Source: Curtobacterium sp. VKM Ac-2865 (GTDB lineage: Bacteria; Actinomycetota; Actinomycetes; Actinomycetales; Microbacteriaceae). From it: a stretch of DNA of 64,000 nucleotides. Shown here piece by piece: positions 17,004-25,495 of the stretch. The notes beneath the pieces were generated by a model. That model worked only from the letters and a program-made list of their open reading frames with translations, had not been told where the DNA came from and searched no databases. Location of the stretch: assembly GCF_015350905.1 (NCBI RefSeq), contig NZ_JADKRZ010000006.1, positions 186,001 to 250,000 of the forward strand, read 5' to 3'. Positions within the stretch are counted from its first letter, which is position 1; the number at the start of each line of letters is the position of its first letter. The translations under genes were made by a program, and so were the position numbers.

Positions 17004-17058
17004 ACGGACTGGAGGCCCGGGGGGCGGGGGGGGGGGGGGGGGCCCCCCCCCCCCCCCC
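17004..17058. other. G17-C16 homopolymer palindrome, probable assembly join
   Basis: After ACGGACTGGAGGCCCGG (17004-17020, the left arm of the 46-nt hairpin family) come five G's, one C, then 17 G's (17026-17042) directly followed by 16 C's (17043-17058) and GCCTCCC, which resembles the right arm. No other homopolymer of this kind exists in the window. Two-colour Illumina instruments call poly-G at read ends that stall on hairpins, so two such ends joined head-on would give exactly this. A true G/C palindrome cannot be excluded. Confidence 0.6.
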
Positions 17059-17102
17059 GCCTCCCGATCGGCTCAGGCAACAAACCGACCAACGGAAGCC
17101 GC

Positions 17103-18062
17103 ATGACCACAGTCCTCTACCTCACCCGGCGGGTGCTCCAAGCGCTCGTGGTGATCCTCATCGTCACGATCGTCGTGTTCTGCCTGCTGCACGCCCTGCC
17201 GGGCGGTCCCGCCCGCGGCGTGCTCGGCGTCTCCGCGACGCCGGTGCAGATCGCGGCGTTCAACCAGGCGCAGGGCCTCGACCAGCCGCTCCCCGTGCAG
17301 TACGTCCGGTTCCTCGGGCGTCTGCTCAGCGGTGACCTCGGCACGTCGTACACGCTCAACGAGCCGGTCTCGCAGCTCATCCAGGAGCGGCTCCCGAAGA
17401 CCCTCGTGCTGACCGGCCTGTCCGCGGTCCTCGGGCTCGTCGTCGCGATCCCGATCGGGATGTGGCAGGCGGCCCGCCGCAACGGTGCGGTGGACTACAC
17501 GGTCACGGCGCTCGCCTTCGTCTTCTACTCGACGCCGGCGTTCTTCCTCGGCCTGGTGCTCATCGTCGTGTTCAGCCAGCAGCTGCCGTGGCTGCCGTCG
17601 CAGGCGCCGAGCGGCACCACCCTCGCCGAGGTCTTCCAGGACCCGGCCGGCCTGGTGCTCCCCGTGCTGACCGGCGCGCTCGCGATGATCGCCGTGTTCA
17701 GCCGGTACATGCGGGCCTCGACGCTGGAGAACCTGCAGGAGGACTACGTCCGCACCGCCCGTGCCGGCGGGGCCTCCACCGCCACGATCCTGCGGCGGCA
17801 CGTGTTCCGGAACTCGCTGACGCCCGTCGTCGCGATGCTCGGGTACTACCTGCCCGTGCTGTTCGGCGGCGCGCTCGTCACCGAGCAGCTGTTCAACTAC
17901 CCCGGCATGGGCCTGCTGTTCTGGAACGCGGCGCAGTCCTCGGACTACCCGACGCTGCTCGGCTGCGTCCTCGTCATCTCGATCGCGACCGTCGTAGGCA
18001 CCCTGGTCGCCGACGTCGCACAGTCGCTCATCGACCCTCGTGTGAAGGCGGACCGCGCATGA
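17103..18062 (+). CDS. Oligopeptide-type ABC transporter permease, OppB/DppB (second system)
   Basis: Inner-membrane permease of 319 residues with the DppB/OppB plan: N-terminal helix (about 9-29) followed by the HALPGGP motif, periplasmic loop, and a transport core with coupling loop EDYVRTARAGGASTA. It is the first gene of a four-gene coupled operon (two permeases, fused ATPase, ROK kinase). The solute-binding gene that normally precedes it is absent; the region upstream is the repeat array and the G/C tract. The start is supported by GGAAG 4 nt upstream. Whether the N-terminus borders the correct upstream DNA depends on the assembly. Confidence 0.92.
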   Translation: MTTVLYLTRRVLQALVVILIVTIVVFCLLHALPGGPARGVLGVSATPVQIAAFNQAQGLDQPLPVQYVRFLGRLLSGDLGTSYTLNEPVSQLIQERLPKTLVLTGLSAVLGLVVAIPIGMWQAARRNGAVDYTVTALAFVFYSTPAFFLGLVLIVVFSQQLPWLPSQAPSGTTLAEVFQDPAGLVLPVLTGALAMIAVFSRYMRASTLENLQEDYVRTARAGGASTATILRRHVFRNSLTPVVAMLGYYLPVLFGGALVTEQLFNYPGMGLLFWNAAQSSDYPTLLGCVLVISIATVVGTLVADVAQSLIDPRVKADRA

Positions 18063-18955
18063 CCCAACTTGCCCCGTCAGCCCCTGGCGCCCCGCTCATC
18101 GAGCCGGTCGCCGCGACCGGGTTCCGCCTGGCTGCCCGTCGCTTCTCGCACAACACCCTGGCGGTGATCGGCCTCGTCGTGATCGTCGTCATCGTGCTGT
18201 TCTGCTTCGTCGGCCCCTTCCTCTACCCGACCGACCAGACGCACACGCTCCTCGAGCAGGCCAACCAGCGCCCGAGCGGATTGCACTGGCTCGGCACCGA
18301 CGCCGTCGGGCACGACGTCCTCGGCCGCCTGATGTACGGCGGCAAGGTCTCGCTCCTGGTCGGCATCGCCGCCGGGGTCCTGGCGACCGTCGTCGGCACG
18401 CTGTGGGGCTCGATCGCCGGGTACGTCGGCGGCTGGGTCGACGCCGTGATGATGCGCATCGTCGACGCCGGCATCGCGATCCCCGCGCTCTTCATCCTGC
18501 TCGTCATCTCCGCGATCACGACGCCGGGGGTCGCCGGGCTCATCCTCATCCTCGGCCTGGTGTCGTGGCTGGTGCCGTCCCGCCTGATCCGCGCCGAGAC
18601 CCTGACGCTGAAGAACCGCGACTACGTGCTCACCCTGCGCGCGATCGGCGGCTCCCACGCCCGCGCCATCGGCAAGCACCTGCTGCCGAACTCGGTGTCC
18701 ACGATCGTGGTCGCCGCGACGTTCCAGGTCGCCGACGCGATCCTCCTGGTCGCCTACGTCTCGTACCTCGGCCTGGGCGTCCAGCCGCCGGCGACGGACT
18801 GGGGCGGCATGCTCTCGGCGGGCCTCACCGCCGCCTACTCGGGACGCTGGTGGCTGATCGTGCCACCGGGTCTCGCCGTGATCCTCATCGTCTGCGCGTT
18901 CAACGCCGTGGGCGACGGACTGCGGGACGCCTTCGACGTGAGGGGCCGCGGATGA
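18059..18955 (+). CDS. Oligopeptide-type ABC transporter permease, OppC/DppC (second system)
   Basis: Partner permease of 298 residues, overlapping the previous gene by ATGA and thus translationally coupled. It has an N-terminal cytoplasmic segment, a first helix (about 36-58), the conserved HWLGTDAVGHDV region near 78-90, five more helices and the coupling motif RDYVLTLRAIGGSHA. The length is typical of DppC. Context with a ROK kinase suggests an amino-sugar or muropeptide substrate rather than free peptides, but this is inference. Confidence 0.92.
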   Translation: MTQLAPSAPGAPLIEPVAATGFRLAARRFSHNTLAVIGLVVIVVIVLFCFVGPFLYPTDQTHTLLEQANQRPSGLHWLGTDAVGHDVLGRLMYGGKVSLLVGIAAGVLATVVGTLWGSIAGYVGGWVDAVMMRIVDAGIAIPALFILLVISAITTPGVAGLILILGLVSWLVPSRLIRAETLTLKNRDYVLTLRAIGGSHARAIGKHLLPNSVSTIVVAATFQVADAILLVAYVSYLGLGVQPPATDWGGMLSAGLTAAYSGRWWLIVPPGLAVILIVCAFNAVGDGLRDAFDVRGRG

Positions 18956-20655
18956 CCGCCGACCAGATCCTCCGGATGACCGACCTCGGGGTCACCTTCA
19001 GCACCGAGTCCGGCACGGTCGACGCCGTCCGCGGCGTCTCACTGAGCGTTGCCCCAGGCGAGACCCTCGCGCTCGTCGGCGAGTCCGGCTCGGGCAAGTC
19101 CACGGTGGCGCTCGCCGCGATGGGCCTGCTCTCCGGCAACGCCACGGCCAGCGGCAGCGCCGTCGTCGACGGACACGAGGTCGTCGGCGCCGCCGAACCC
19201 GCCCTCCGTGGACTCCGTGGGCAGACGGTCTCCATGGTCTTCCAGGAGCCCGCGACCGCGCTCGACCCCCTCACCCGGGTCGGTGCGCAGATCGCCGAGG
19301 TCGTCCGGAACCACCGCTCGGTCTCCGCGTCCGAGGCCGCGGCAGCCGCCGTCGACCTGCTCGACCGCGTCGGCATCCCCGACCCGGCCGAGCGCGCGAA
19401 GGCGTTCCCGTTCCAGCTCTCCGGCGGCCAGCGCCAGCGCGTCGTCATCGCCATGGCCATCGCGAACAGCCCCGCGCTGCTCATCGCCGACGAGCCCACG
19501 ACCGCACTCGACGTCACGGTGCAGGCAGAGATCCTCGAGTTGCTCCGCGCGCTCGCCGTGGACAGCGGCACCGGTGTGCTGCTCGTCACCCACAACATGG
19601 GCGTCGTCGCCGACTTCGCCGACCGGGTCGCGGTGATGCTCCAGGGCGAGATCGTCGAGACCGGCAGCGTCGAGGACGTCCTGCTCCGCCCGCAGCACGA
19701 GTACACGAAGCGTCTGCTCGCCGCGGTGCCGCGGCTCGACACCGCCGAGTCCGTGGCCGCGCGCGACCGTGCGGCGGCTCCCGTCGCACCCGTGGTCGCG
19801 TCCGACCCGGACGGGAGGCCCGACACGGCCCCGGTGGTCGACCTGCGGGACGTCTCGGTGACCTTCGGGCGCGGGGCGCGGGCGGTCCACGCGCTGAGCG
19901 GGATCGACGTCGCCGTGCACGCCGGGGAGACCGTCGGCCTGGTCGGTGAGTCCGGCTCCGGCAAGTCCACGGCGGCGCGCGTCGCCCTCGGGCTGATCAA
20001 GCCGAGCGGCGGTTCCGTGCACCTGTTCGGGCAGGACCTCCGCCGGATCCCTCGGCGCGACCGACGCTCGCTGCGGTCAGGCATCGGCGTCGTGCTGCAG
20101 GACCCCGTGGCCTCGCTCGACGCCCGGATGTCCGTGGCCGAGTGCATCGCCGAACCGCTCGCCGTGCACCGCCGGGGGACGTCCGCCGCGGACCGGCGGA
20201 AGCGCGTGGACGAGGTCCTCGACGCCGTGCGGCTGCCCCGGGCGCTGGCGTCCCGGGCGCCGCGTGAGCTCTCCGGTGGGCAGCGGCAGCGCGTCAGTCT
20301 GGCGCGGGCTCTGGTGCTCGAGCCCCGACTGCTCGTCGCCGACGAACCCACCTCGGCGCTCGACGTCAGCGTGCAGGAGGCTGTGCTCGACGTCCTCACC
20401 GAGCTGCAGGCCGAGTTCGGGTTCGCGTGCCTGTTCGTCTCGCACGACCTGGCCGTCGTGCAGCACTTCGCCGAGCGGGTCGTCGTGATGCGCCGCGGTG
20501 TCGTCGAGGAGCAGGGCACCACCGGCACGACGCTGCTGCACCCGACGACCGACTACACGCGTCGGCTGCTCGCGGCCGTGCCCGTGCCCGACCCCGTGCT
20601 GCAGCGGCAGCGGCGGGCCGAGCGGCTCGCCACCCTCGCGGCGGTGACCTCGTGA
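18952..20655 (+). CDS. Fused double ATP-binding protein of the second oligopeptide-type importer
   Basis: Both ATPase halves in 567 residues. First half: Walker A GESGSGKS near 43-50, signature LSGGQRQR near 158. Second half: Walker A GESGSGKS near 333, signature LSGGQRQR near 442. It is shorter than the 724-residue paralogue at 4940 because both oligopeptide C-terminal domains with the cysteine clusters are trimmed. It overlaps oppC-like by ATGA and the kinase gene by GTGA, so all four proteins should be made in step. Confidence 0.93.
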   Translation: MTADQILRMTDLGVTFSTESGTVDAVRGVSLSVAPGETLALVGESGSGKSTVALAAMGLLSGNATASGSAVVDGHEVVGAAEPALRGLRGQTVSMVFQEPATALDPLTRVGAQIAEVVRNHRSVSASEAAAAAVDLLDRVGIPDPAERAKAFPFQLSGGQRQRVVIAMAIANSPALLIADEPTTALDVTVQAEILELLRALAVDSGTGVLLVTHNMGVVADFADRVAVMLQGEIVETGSVEDVLLRPQHEYTKRLLAAVPRLDTAESVAARDRAAAPVAPVVASDPDGRPDTAPVVDLRDVSVTFGRGARAVHALSGIDVAVHAGETVGLVGESGSGKSTAARVALGLIKPSGGSVHLFGQDLRRIPRRDRRSLRSGIGVVLQDPVASLDARMSVAECIAEPLAVHRRGTSAADRRKRVDEVLDAVRLPRALASRAPRELSGGQRQRVSLARALVLEPRLLVADEPTSALDVSVQEAVLDVLTELQAEFGFACLFVSHDLAVVQHFAERVVVMRRGVVEEQGTTGTTLLHPTTDYTRRLLAAVPVPDPVLQRQRRAERLATLAAVTS

Positions 20656-21572
20656 CCCCGGTGCTCGCCGGCATCGACGTCGGCGGGACGAACACGAAGG
20701 TGGTCCTGGCGACCACCGAGCTCGAGGTGATCGACCGCCGCGACCTGCCGACGCCCGCCCATGCGGGCGGCGCGGCGATCGTGGACGCGGCACTCGGGGT
20801 GGTGACGGACCTGCTCGAGGTGCACCGAGCCTCCTTGGCGGGTGTCGGGGTGGGCGCGGCCGGCGTGGTCGACGCGACCACCGGCACCGTGCTCGTCACC
20901 GGCAACTCGTTCACCGGCTGGGCCGGGCACGGCGTGACCGCGCACGTGTCCGAGCGGCTCGGTGTGCCCGCGACCCTGGACAACGACGTCAACGCGTTCC
21001 TGCTCGGCGAGGTCGCTGCCGGCGCCGTCGTGGGGGAGCGTGACGTGCTCGGGATGACCCTCGGCACCGGGGTCGGCGGGGCCCTCGTGCTCGGGGGCTC
21101 GCTCTTCGCCGGACCCCGCGGTGCCGCCGGGGAGATCGGCCACGTGCCGGGCTTCGGCGACGGGCTCTGCACCTGCGGGCAGCACGGGCACCTCGAGACG
21201 ATCGCGGCGGCGCGGGGCATGGCCGCCCGCTACGAGGCCGCGACCGGACGACGCCTGCCGGTGCACACGATCGCCGACGCCGCGCGTGCGGGTGACGCCG
21301 ACGCGCTCTCCGTCTTCGACACCGCCGGGTGGGGGATCGCCCGGGGCATCCTGCTCACGGCGGGGATCCTCGACGTGACGACGGTCGTCATCGGGGGCGG
21401 GGTCGCCCGGGCCTGGGACCTGCTGTCCCCGGCGATCGCGGCGGCCATCGCTGCCGAGCCGCCCGTCAGCGGGGCGTCGATCCGGGTCGAGCCGTCGACG
21501 CTCGGCTCCGACGCGGTCGCCCTCGGGGCGGCGGCGCAGGTGCGGGCGCGGGTGCTGGCGGCCGTCGCTTAG
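20652..21572 (+). CDS. ROK-family sugar kinase
   Basis: Cytosolic kinase of 306 residues. The N-terminal phosphate motif is GIDVGGTNTK (near residue 8); TLGTGVGGA follows near 137. The ROK zinc site is partly visible as GHVPGFG and CTCGQHGHLE near 165-180, with the catalytic Asp in DNDVNAF near 112. ROK kinases act on glucose, N-acetylglucosamine, N-acetylmannosamine and related sugars. Being coupled (GTGA overlap) to the importer suggests it phosphorylates the imported sugar or a sugar released from it. A repressor role is unlikely because no HTH domain is present. Confidence 0.88.
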   Translation: MTPVLAGIDVGGTNTKVVLATTELEVIDRRDLPTPAHAGGAAIVDAALGVVTDLLEVHRASLAGVGVGAAGVVDATTGTVLVTGNSFTGWAGHGVTAHVSERLGVPATLDNDVNAFLLGEVAAGAVVGERDVLGMTLGTGVGGALVLGGSLFAGPRGAAGEIGHVPGFGDGLCTCGQHGHLETIAAARGMAARYEAATGRRLPVHTIADAARAGDADALSVFDTAGWGIARGILLTAGILDVTTVVIGGGVARAWDLLSPAIAAAIAAEPPVSGASIRVEPSTLGSDAVALGAAAQVRARVLAAVA

Positions 21573-21606
21573 GCGCGCATGCCGGCCAGCCCGCCGACGA
21601 CGACGA

Positions 21607-21678
21607 GCCGAGTCTCGGCGTCCCGGACACAACTCGCGGCCGGCGTCGCGAGTTCTGTCCGCGGAGACGAGACTCGGC
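21607..21678. terminator. Bidirectional two-tier hairpin between convergent genes
   Basis: Outer stem GCCGAGTCTCG (21607-21617) with CGAGACTCGGC (21668-21678); inner arms CGGACA-AACTCGCG and CGCGAGTT-TGTCCG. It lies between the ROK kinase (+) and the Ser/Thr kinase (-) and can serve both. Confidence 0.7.
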
Positions 21679-21693
21679 GGGCCCTGCCGCGGG

Positions 21694-23148
21694 TCAGCCG
21701 GCGGTCGGCGGCGGCAGGGGGAGCGAGTCACTCGTCGAGCGCAGCGACTCCTGGCGCAGTTCGAGCTGCGAGACCGCCAGCGCCGCCAGGTCGCGGAGGT
21801 TCGCCAGGTCGTCCTCGGTCGCCGTGCGCGGACGGGTGTCGAGCACGGCGAGGGTGCCGATCGCGGTGCCGTCGTGGCGGACCAGCGGCACGCTGACGTA
21901 GAACCGGATGCCGAGGGGGCCGGTGACGAGCGGGCTGTTCCGCATCTCCGGGTGCGCCGAGCCGTCGGGGATCACCACGGGGACGGGGACCGGGGCGAAG
22001 CCGTTCCGGAAGCTGATGTGGCGCGCGGACTCGTCGACGCCCTCAGCCAGGTGGGACTGCGACCACTCACGGTCCTCGTCGAGCACCTCGACCAGGGCGA
22101 TCGGGGCGTCGAACAGGCGCGCGGCCATCGCCGTGGTCCGCTGCAGTGCCTCCTCCGGCAGGACGTCGAGCGTGGCCGGGTGCGAGCCCGTGGCGGGGCG
22201 CTGGCCGGTGCCGGCGCTCGGGCCCGTGCTGCGCGTCGTGTCCGTCGCCGTCGCGGGGGCCGCAGCGCCCGACGCCTCCGTGTCGACCACGCGGTCCTCG
22301 GCCGTGGTGTCCGCGATGACGACGTCGCGGAGCAGGGCGACCAGGGCCTCCCCGGTCGGTCGCTGCGCCGGCTCCCTGGCCGTCATCGCGGTCAGGGCGC
22401 GCTGCCAGTGCGTCGGCAGCGGTTCCGGCACGACGGGGTCCCGCGACAGCCGGGCGACCGCGGACTCGACGAGCGAGCCGGGGAACTCCCGCCGGCGGGT
22501 GAAGCACTGCAGCAGCACCAGGCCGAGCGAGTAGACGTCGCTCGCCGGACCGACGTCACCGCCGCGAGCCTGCTCGGGGCTGAGGTAGGCGGCCGTCCCC
22601 GTCGTCACGCCGTCGGCGGTCATTCGTTCGACGCCGTCGGCCAGCGCGATGCCGAAGTCCGTCAGCCGAGCCCGGGCGCGGTCGGCCCGGTTGCCGTAGT
22701 CGACGAGCAGGATGTTCGACGGCTTGATGTCACGGTGGACGACGCCCCGGTCGTGGATGTAGTGGAGCGCCTCGGCCATGTCGTACCCGACCTCGGCGAT
22801 GTGCCGCGAGGCCAGTGGACCGAGCCCCAGGCGCTCCTCGAGGTCCTGCCCGTGCACGAGCGCCATCACGATGAACCGCTGCGGGGTGCCGTGCTCGTCC
22901 TCGACCACGCCGGCGTCGAGCAGGCTGACCAGGTTGTGGTGGTCGAGGGACGCCAGCACGCCCTGCTCGGCCTCCTGTCGCGCGATGTCGACGAGGCCCG
23001 GGTGGAAGACCTTCACGGCGACGGGCCGGTCGAGGCTCTCGTCGAGGGCGTCGTACACGACCGACATCCCGCCGCGGCCGATGACCGTTCGCAGCCGGTA
23101 GCGCCCGCCAAGGAGTGCGGCTGGCGCCTCCTGACCTTCCGTCATCAT
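21694..23148 (-). CDS. Serine/threonine protein kinase with C-terminal GAF domain
   Basis: A 484-residue Hanks-type kinase with no transmembrane helix or PASTA repeats, hence probably cytosolic. The kinase motifs are complete: glycine loop IGRGGMS (near 21), VAVKVF lysine near 47, HRDIKPSN near 139, TDFG near 163 and the activation-segment end YLSPEQA near 186. A Thr/Ala-rich linker (about 290-330) leads to a GAF domain (about 335-465), a small-ligand or redox sensor module. Signal input through GAF to the kinase is inferred. ATG pairs at 23148/23145 make the start uncertain by one codon. No operon partner. Confidence 0.88.
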   Translation of the reverse strand: MMTEGQEAPAALLGGRYRLRTVIGRGGMSVVYDALDESLDRPVAVKVFHPGLVDIARQEAEQGVLASLDHHNLVSLLDAGVVEDEHGTPQRFIVMALVHGQDLEERLGLGPLASRHIAEVGYDMAEALHYIHDRGVVHRDIKPSNILLVDYGNRADRARARLTDFGIALADGVERMTADGVTTGTAAYLSPEQARGGDVGPASDVYSLGLVLLQCFTRRREFPGSLVESAVARLSRDPVVPEPLPTHWQRALTAMTAREPAQRPTGEALVALLRDVVIADTTAEDRVVDTEASGAAAPATATDTTRSTGPSAGTGQRPATGSHPATLDVLPEEALQRTTAMAARLFDAPIALVEVLDEDREWSQSHLAEGVDESARHISFRNGFAPVPVPVVIPDGSAHPEMRNSPLVTGPLGIRFYVSVPLVRHDGTAIGTLAVLDTRPRTATEDDLANLRDLAALAVSQLELRQESLRSTSDSLPLPPPTAG

Positions 23149-23217
23149 GCGTGCATCATCCCATCTGCGTCTTGACTGGGCGCGCGTTCGTCCCGAGCAC
23201 GCGTCGAGCGATGCCCG

Positions 23218-23223
23218 TAGCAT
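23218..23223 (+). promoter_or_regulatory. Leaderless-type -10 box of pcp
   Basis: TAGCAT ends 7 nt before the GTG start at 23231. Confidence 0.5.
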
Positions 23224-23230
23224 CGGGGAC

Positions 23231-23881
23231 GTGGCCACCAGCGCAGCACCTGTCGTCCTCCTGACCGCGTTCGAGCCGTTCGGCGGTGCCGAGCGGAACC
23301 CCTCGTGGGACGCCGTCCAGGCCGTCGCCGAGTCGTGGGACGGCCCCGGCACCGTCGTCGTTGAGCAGCTCCCCGTCGTCTTCGCCGAGGTCCGCGCGGC
23401 CCTCGTCGCCGCGATCACCGAGCACCGCCCCGATCTGGTCATCGCGACCGGCGTCGCCGAGGGACGAGACGCCGTCACACCCGAGCGCGTCGCGGTGAAC
23501 GTCGACGACGCCCGCATCCCGGACAACTCCGGCGCGCAGCCGATCGACGAGCCCATCGACCAGCGCGGGCCGGACGGCTTCCTGACGACCCTGCCCATCA
23601 AGCGCATCGTCCGTGCCGCGACCGAGGCCGGCGTCAGCGCAGCCGTCTCGAACACGGCGGGCACCTTCACCTGCAACCACGCCTTCTACGAGCTCATGTC
23701 GATCGCGGCGAACGAGTCCTTCCGCGCCGGGTTCGTGCACGTCCCCGCGACGCCGGAGTCGGCGACCGGAGACGTCCCGACGCTGCCGCTGTCCGAAATC
23801 GTCACCGCGCTCGAGGTCGCCGTGCGCGAGAGCCTCGACCCGGCGCCAGACGCGGTGCTGGTCGGGGGCGCCGAGCACTAG
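23231..23881 (+). CDS. pcp: Pyroglutamyl-peptidase I (pyrrolidone-carboxylate peptidase)
   Basis: Cytosolic cysteine peptidase (family C15) of 216 residues that removes N-terminal pyroglutamate. It has the N-terminal TAFEPFGG, the catalytic Glu region ending in ITPERVAVN-like sequence (near residue 80), the catalytic Cys in NTAGTFTCNHAFYE (near 145) and the His in FVHVP (near 168). The length matches the family (about 215). An ATG at 23147 would add 28 residues not found in homologues, so the GTG with its -10 box is preferred. It fits the peptide-scavenging theme of the two ABC importers. Confidence 0.93.
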   Translation: MATSAAPVVLLTAFEPFGGAERNPSWDAVQAVAESWDGPGTVVVEQLPVVFAEVRAALVAAITEHRPDLVIATGVAEGRDAVTPERVAVNVDDARIPDNSGAQPIDEPIDQRGPDGFLTTLPIKRIVRAATEAGVSAAVSNTAGTFTCNHAFYELMSIAANESFRAGFVHVPATPESATGDVPTLPLSEIVTALEVAVRESLDPAPDAVLVGGAEH

Positions 23882-23927
23882 TCGACCGGCCCTGGTCAGG
23901 GTCAGCGGGCAGTGCCAGGATGCACTC

Positions 23928-25436
23928 GTGCTCGACGATGCAGACCGGGACCTCATGCGTGCCTTCGCACGCTTCCTCGACCACGCGAACGACCTCGCGG
24001 CGACGGAGCAGCGTGCCACGCTGACCCCGATCGGCGAGCGGCTCCGCGACCACCTCGGCGCCGACCCGCAGACCATCCCCGTGGTGACCGAGGAGCTGGC
24101 CGACCACCGACTGGTCGACGCCGACATCGCGCTCGACGAACTGACCGGCTCCGACCCGGACGCGCTCGTCGGCATCGCCGGGGACGACGGCCGCTTCCAC
24201 AGCTCGATCAGCGAGTTCGTCGCGCACGCCCACACGCGGTGGTCCCTCGGCCCCGTGAGCTACGCCGCCCGTGCCACCGGCCCGGACACCACACGGCGGG
24301 TGGTGTCGTTCGGGCTGCGCCTGATCACCTTCGAGGGTGCGCCCGTCGTCGTGCTGCAGCGCGGCGCGAAGCCGGAGTACGGCCGGTCGAGCGCCACGCT
24401 CGAGGTGCTCGCCGTCGACCAGGACCTCGCCACGACCTTCCTGACCCGGGTCCGCGCGCTGATGATCGAGCGGAGCGTGCTGCGCGGCCAGGTGCTCTCG
24501 TTCGTCCAGTCGCAGTACGGCGCCGACGCCGGAGCGACCTTCCTGCGGCGCCCGGACACCACCGCGGACGACGTGGTGCTGGCCGACGGGGTGCTCGACG
24601 AGGTCGTCGCGCACGTCGTCGGGATCGGCGAACAGCGCGAGGCACTGCTCGCTGCCGGGCAGCACCTGAAGCGTGGGGTCCTGCTCTACGGCCCGCCCGG
24701 CACCGGCAAGACCCTGACGATCCGACACCTGCTGCACCGGACCGAGGGCGTCACCGCGGTGCTCCTGACCGGGTCGAGCATCGCCGCGATCGGTGCCGCG
24801 GCCGAGGTCGCCCGCACCTTCCAGCCGTCCATCGTCGTGCTGGAGGACATCGACATCGTCGCCATGGAGCGGGACATGACGCCCCAGCCGCTGCTGCTCG
24901 ACGCGCTCGACGCGCTCGACGGTCTCGACGGGGACGCCGACGTGGCCTTCGTGATGACGACGAACCGGGTGTCGGTGCTCGAACGGGCACTCGCCGACCG
25001 GCCAGGACGAGTCGACCTCGCCGTGGAGGTCCCGCTGCCCGGCCTGCCCGAGCGGACGCGGTTGTTCCGTCGCTACGCGGGCGCGCTGCCGTTCTCCGAC
25101 GAAGTCCTCGCGCAGGCGGCCGAGCGCGCCGAGGGCACGACGGGCTCCTTCGCGAAGGAGCTCATGCGGCGGAGCGTCCTCGGCGCGGCCATGCGGGGCG
25201 GAGAGCCCTCGGACGCCGACCTGCTCGACGCGCTCGAGTCCCTGCTCACGGCACGCTCGGCGCTCACGCGCAAGCTGCTCGGTACCCGCCGCGGCGACGA
25301 CGACGGCATCGAGCCCGAGGACGTGGTCGACTTCGCGTTCGTCGCAGGCCAGGGCGAGCCCGGGTTCCCCGTGATCGTGCCCGCGGGGGCCCTCGACGCC
25401 CTCGAAGAGGACGACGACGACAGCCCGGTCCGCTGA
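23928..25436 (+). CDS. AAA-family ATPase (CDC48/proteasomal-ATPase type domain)
   Basis: A 502-residue protein with a C-terminal AAA module: Walker A GPPGTGKT near 254-262, Walker B IVVLEDID near 302, sensor-1 MTTNR near 345 and the arginine-finger segment RPGRVD near 358, then an alpha-helical lid. The first about 220 residues are a domain I do not recognise, without transmembrane segments. Single-module AAA proteins of this kind remodel or unfold partner proteins; the partner is unknown. The GTG start is chosen because CAGGAT ends 6 nt upstream; an ATG 27 nt later is possible. Confidence 0.82.
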   Translation: MLDDADRDLMRAFARFLDHANDLAATEQRATLTPIGERLRDHLGADPQTIPVVTEELADHRLVDADIALDELTGSDPDALVGIAGDDGRFHSSISEFVAHAHTRWSLGPVSYAARATGPDTTRRVVSFGLRLITFEGAPVVVLQRGAKPEYGRSSATLEVLAVDQDLATTFLTRVRALMIERSVLRGQVLSFVQSQYGADAGATFLRRPDTTADDVVLADGVLDEVVAHVVGIGEQREALLAAGQHLKRGVLLYGPPGTGKTLTIRHLLHRTEGVTAVLLTGSSIAAIGAAAEVARTFQPSIVVLEDIDIVAMERDMTPQPLLLDALDALDGLDGDADVAFVMTTNRVSVLERALADRPGRVDLAVEVPLPGLPERTRLFRRYAGALPFSDEVLAQAAERAEGTTGSFAKELMRRSVLGAAMRGGEPSDADLLDALESLLTARSALTRKLLGTRRGDDDGIEPEDVVDFAFVAGQGEPGFPVIVPAGALDALEEDDDDSPVR

Positions 25437-25495
25437 GACCCGGCCCTTCCGACTCGTTGATCGCCGCCGCAGCGGCTCGACGATCCAGCGGCGCC

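Noticed and set aside
17026..17058. G17C16 tract as a natural terminator
   Set aside because: Possible, but a pure homopolymer junction is unlike every other hairpin here and matches a known sequencing artefact.
16287..17335. Several overlapping open frames within the repeat array
   Set aside because: They are Arg/Pro/Ala-rich, differ in every frame, and run through the inverted repeats and the G/C tract; none resembles a protein family.
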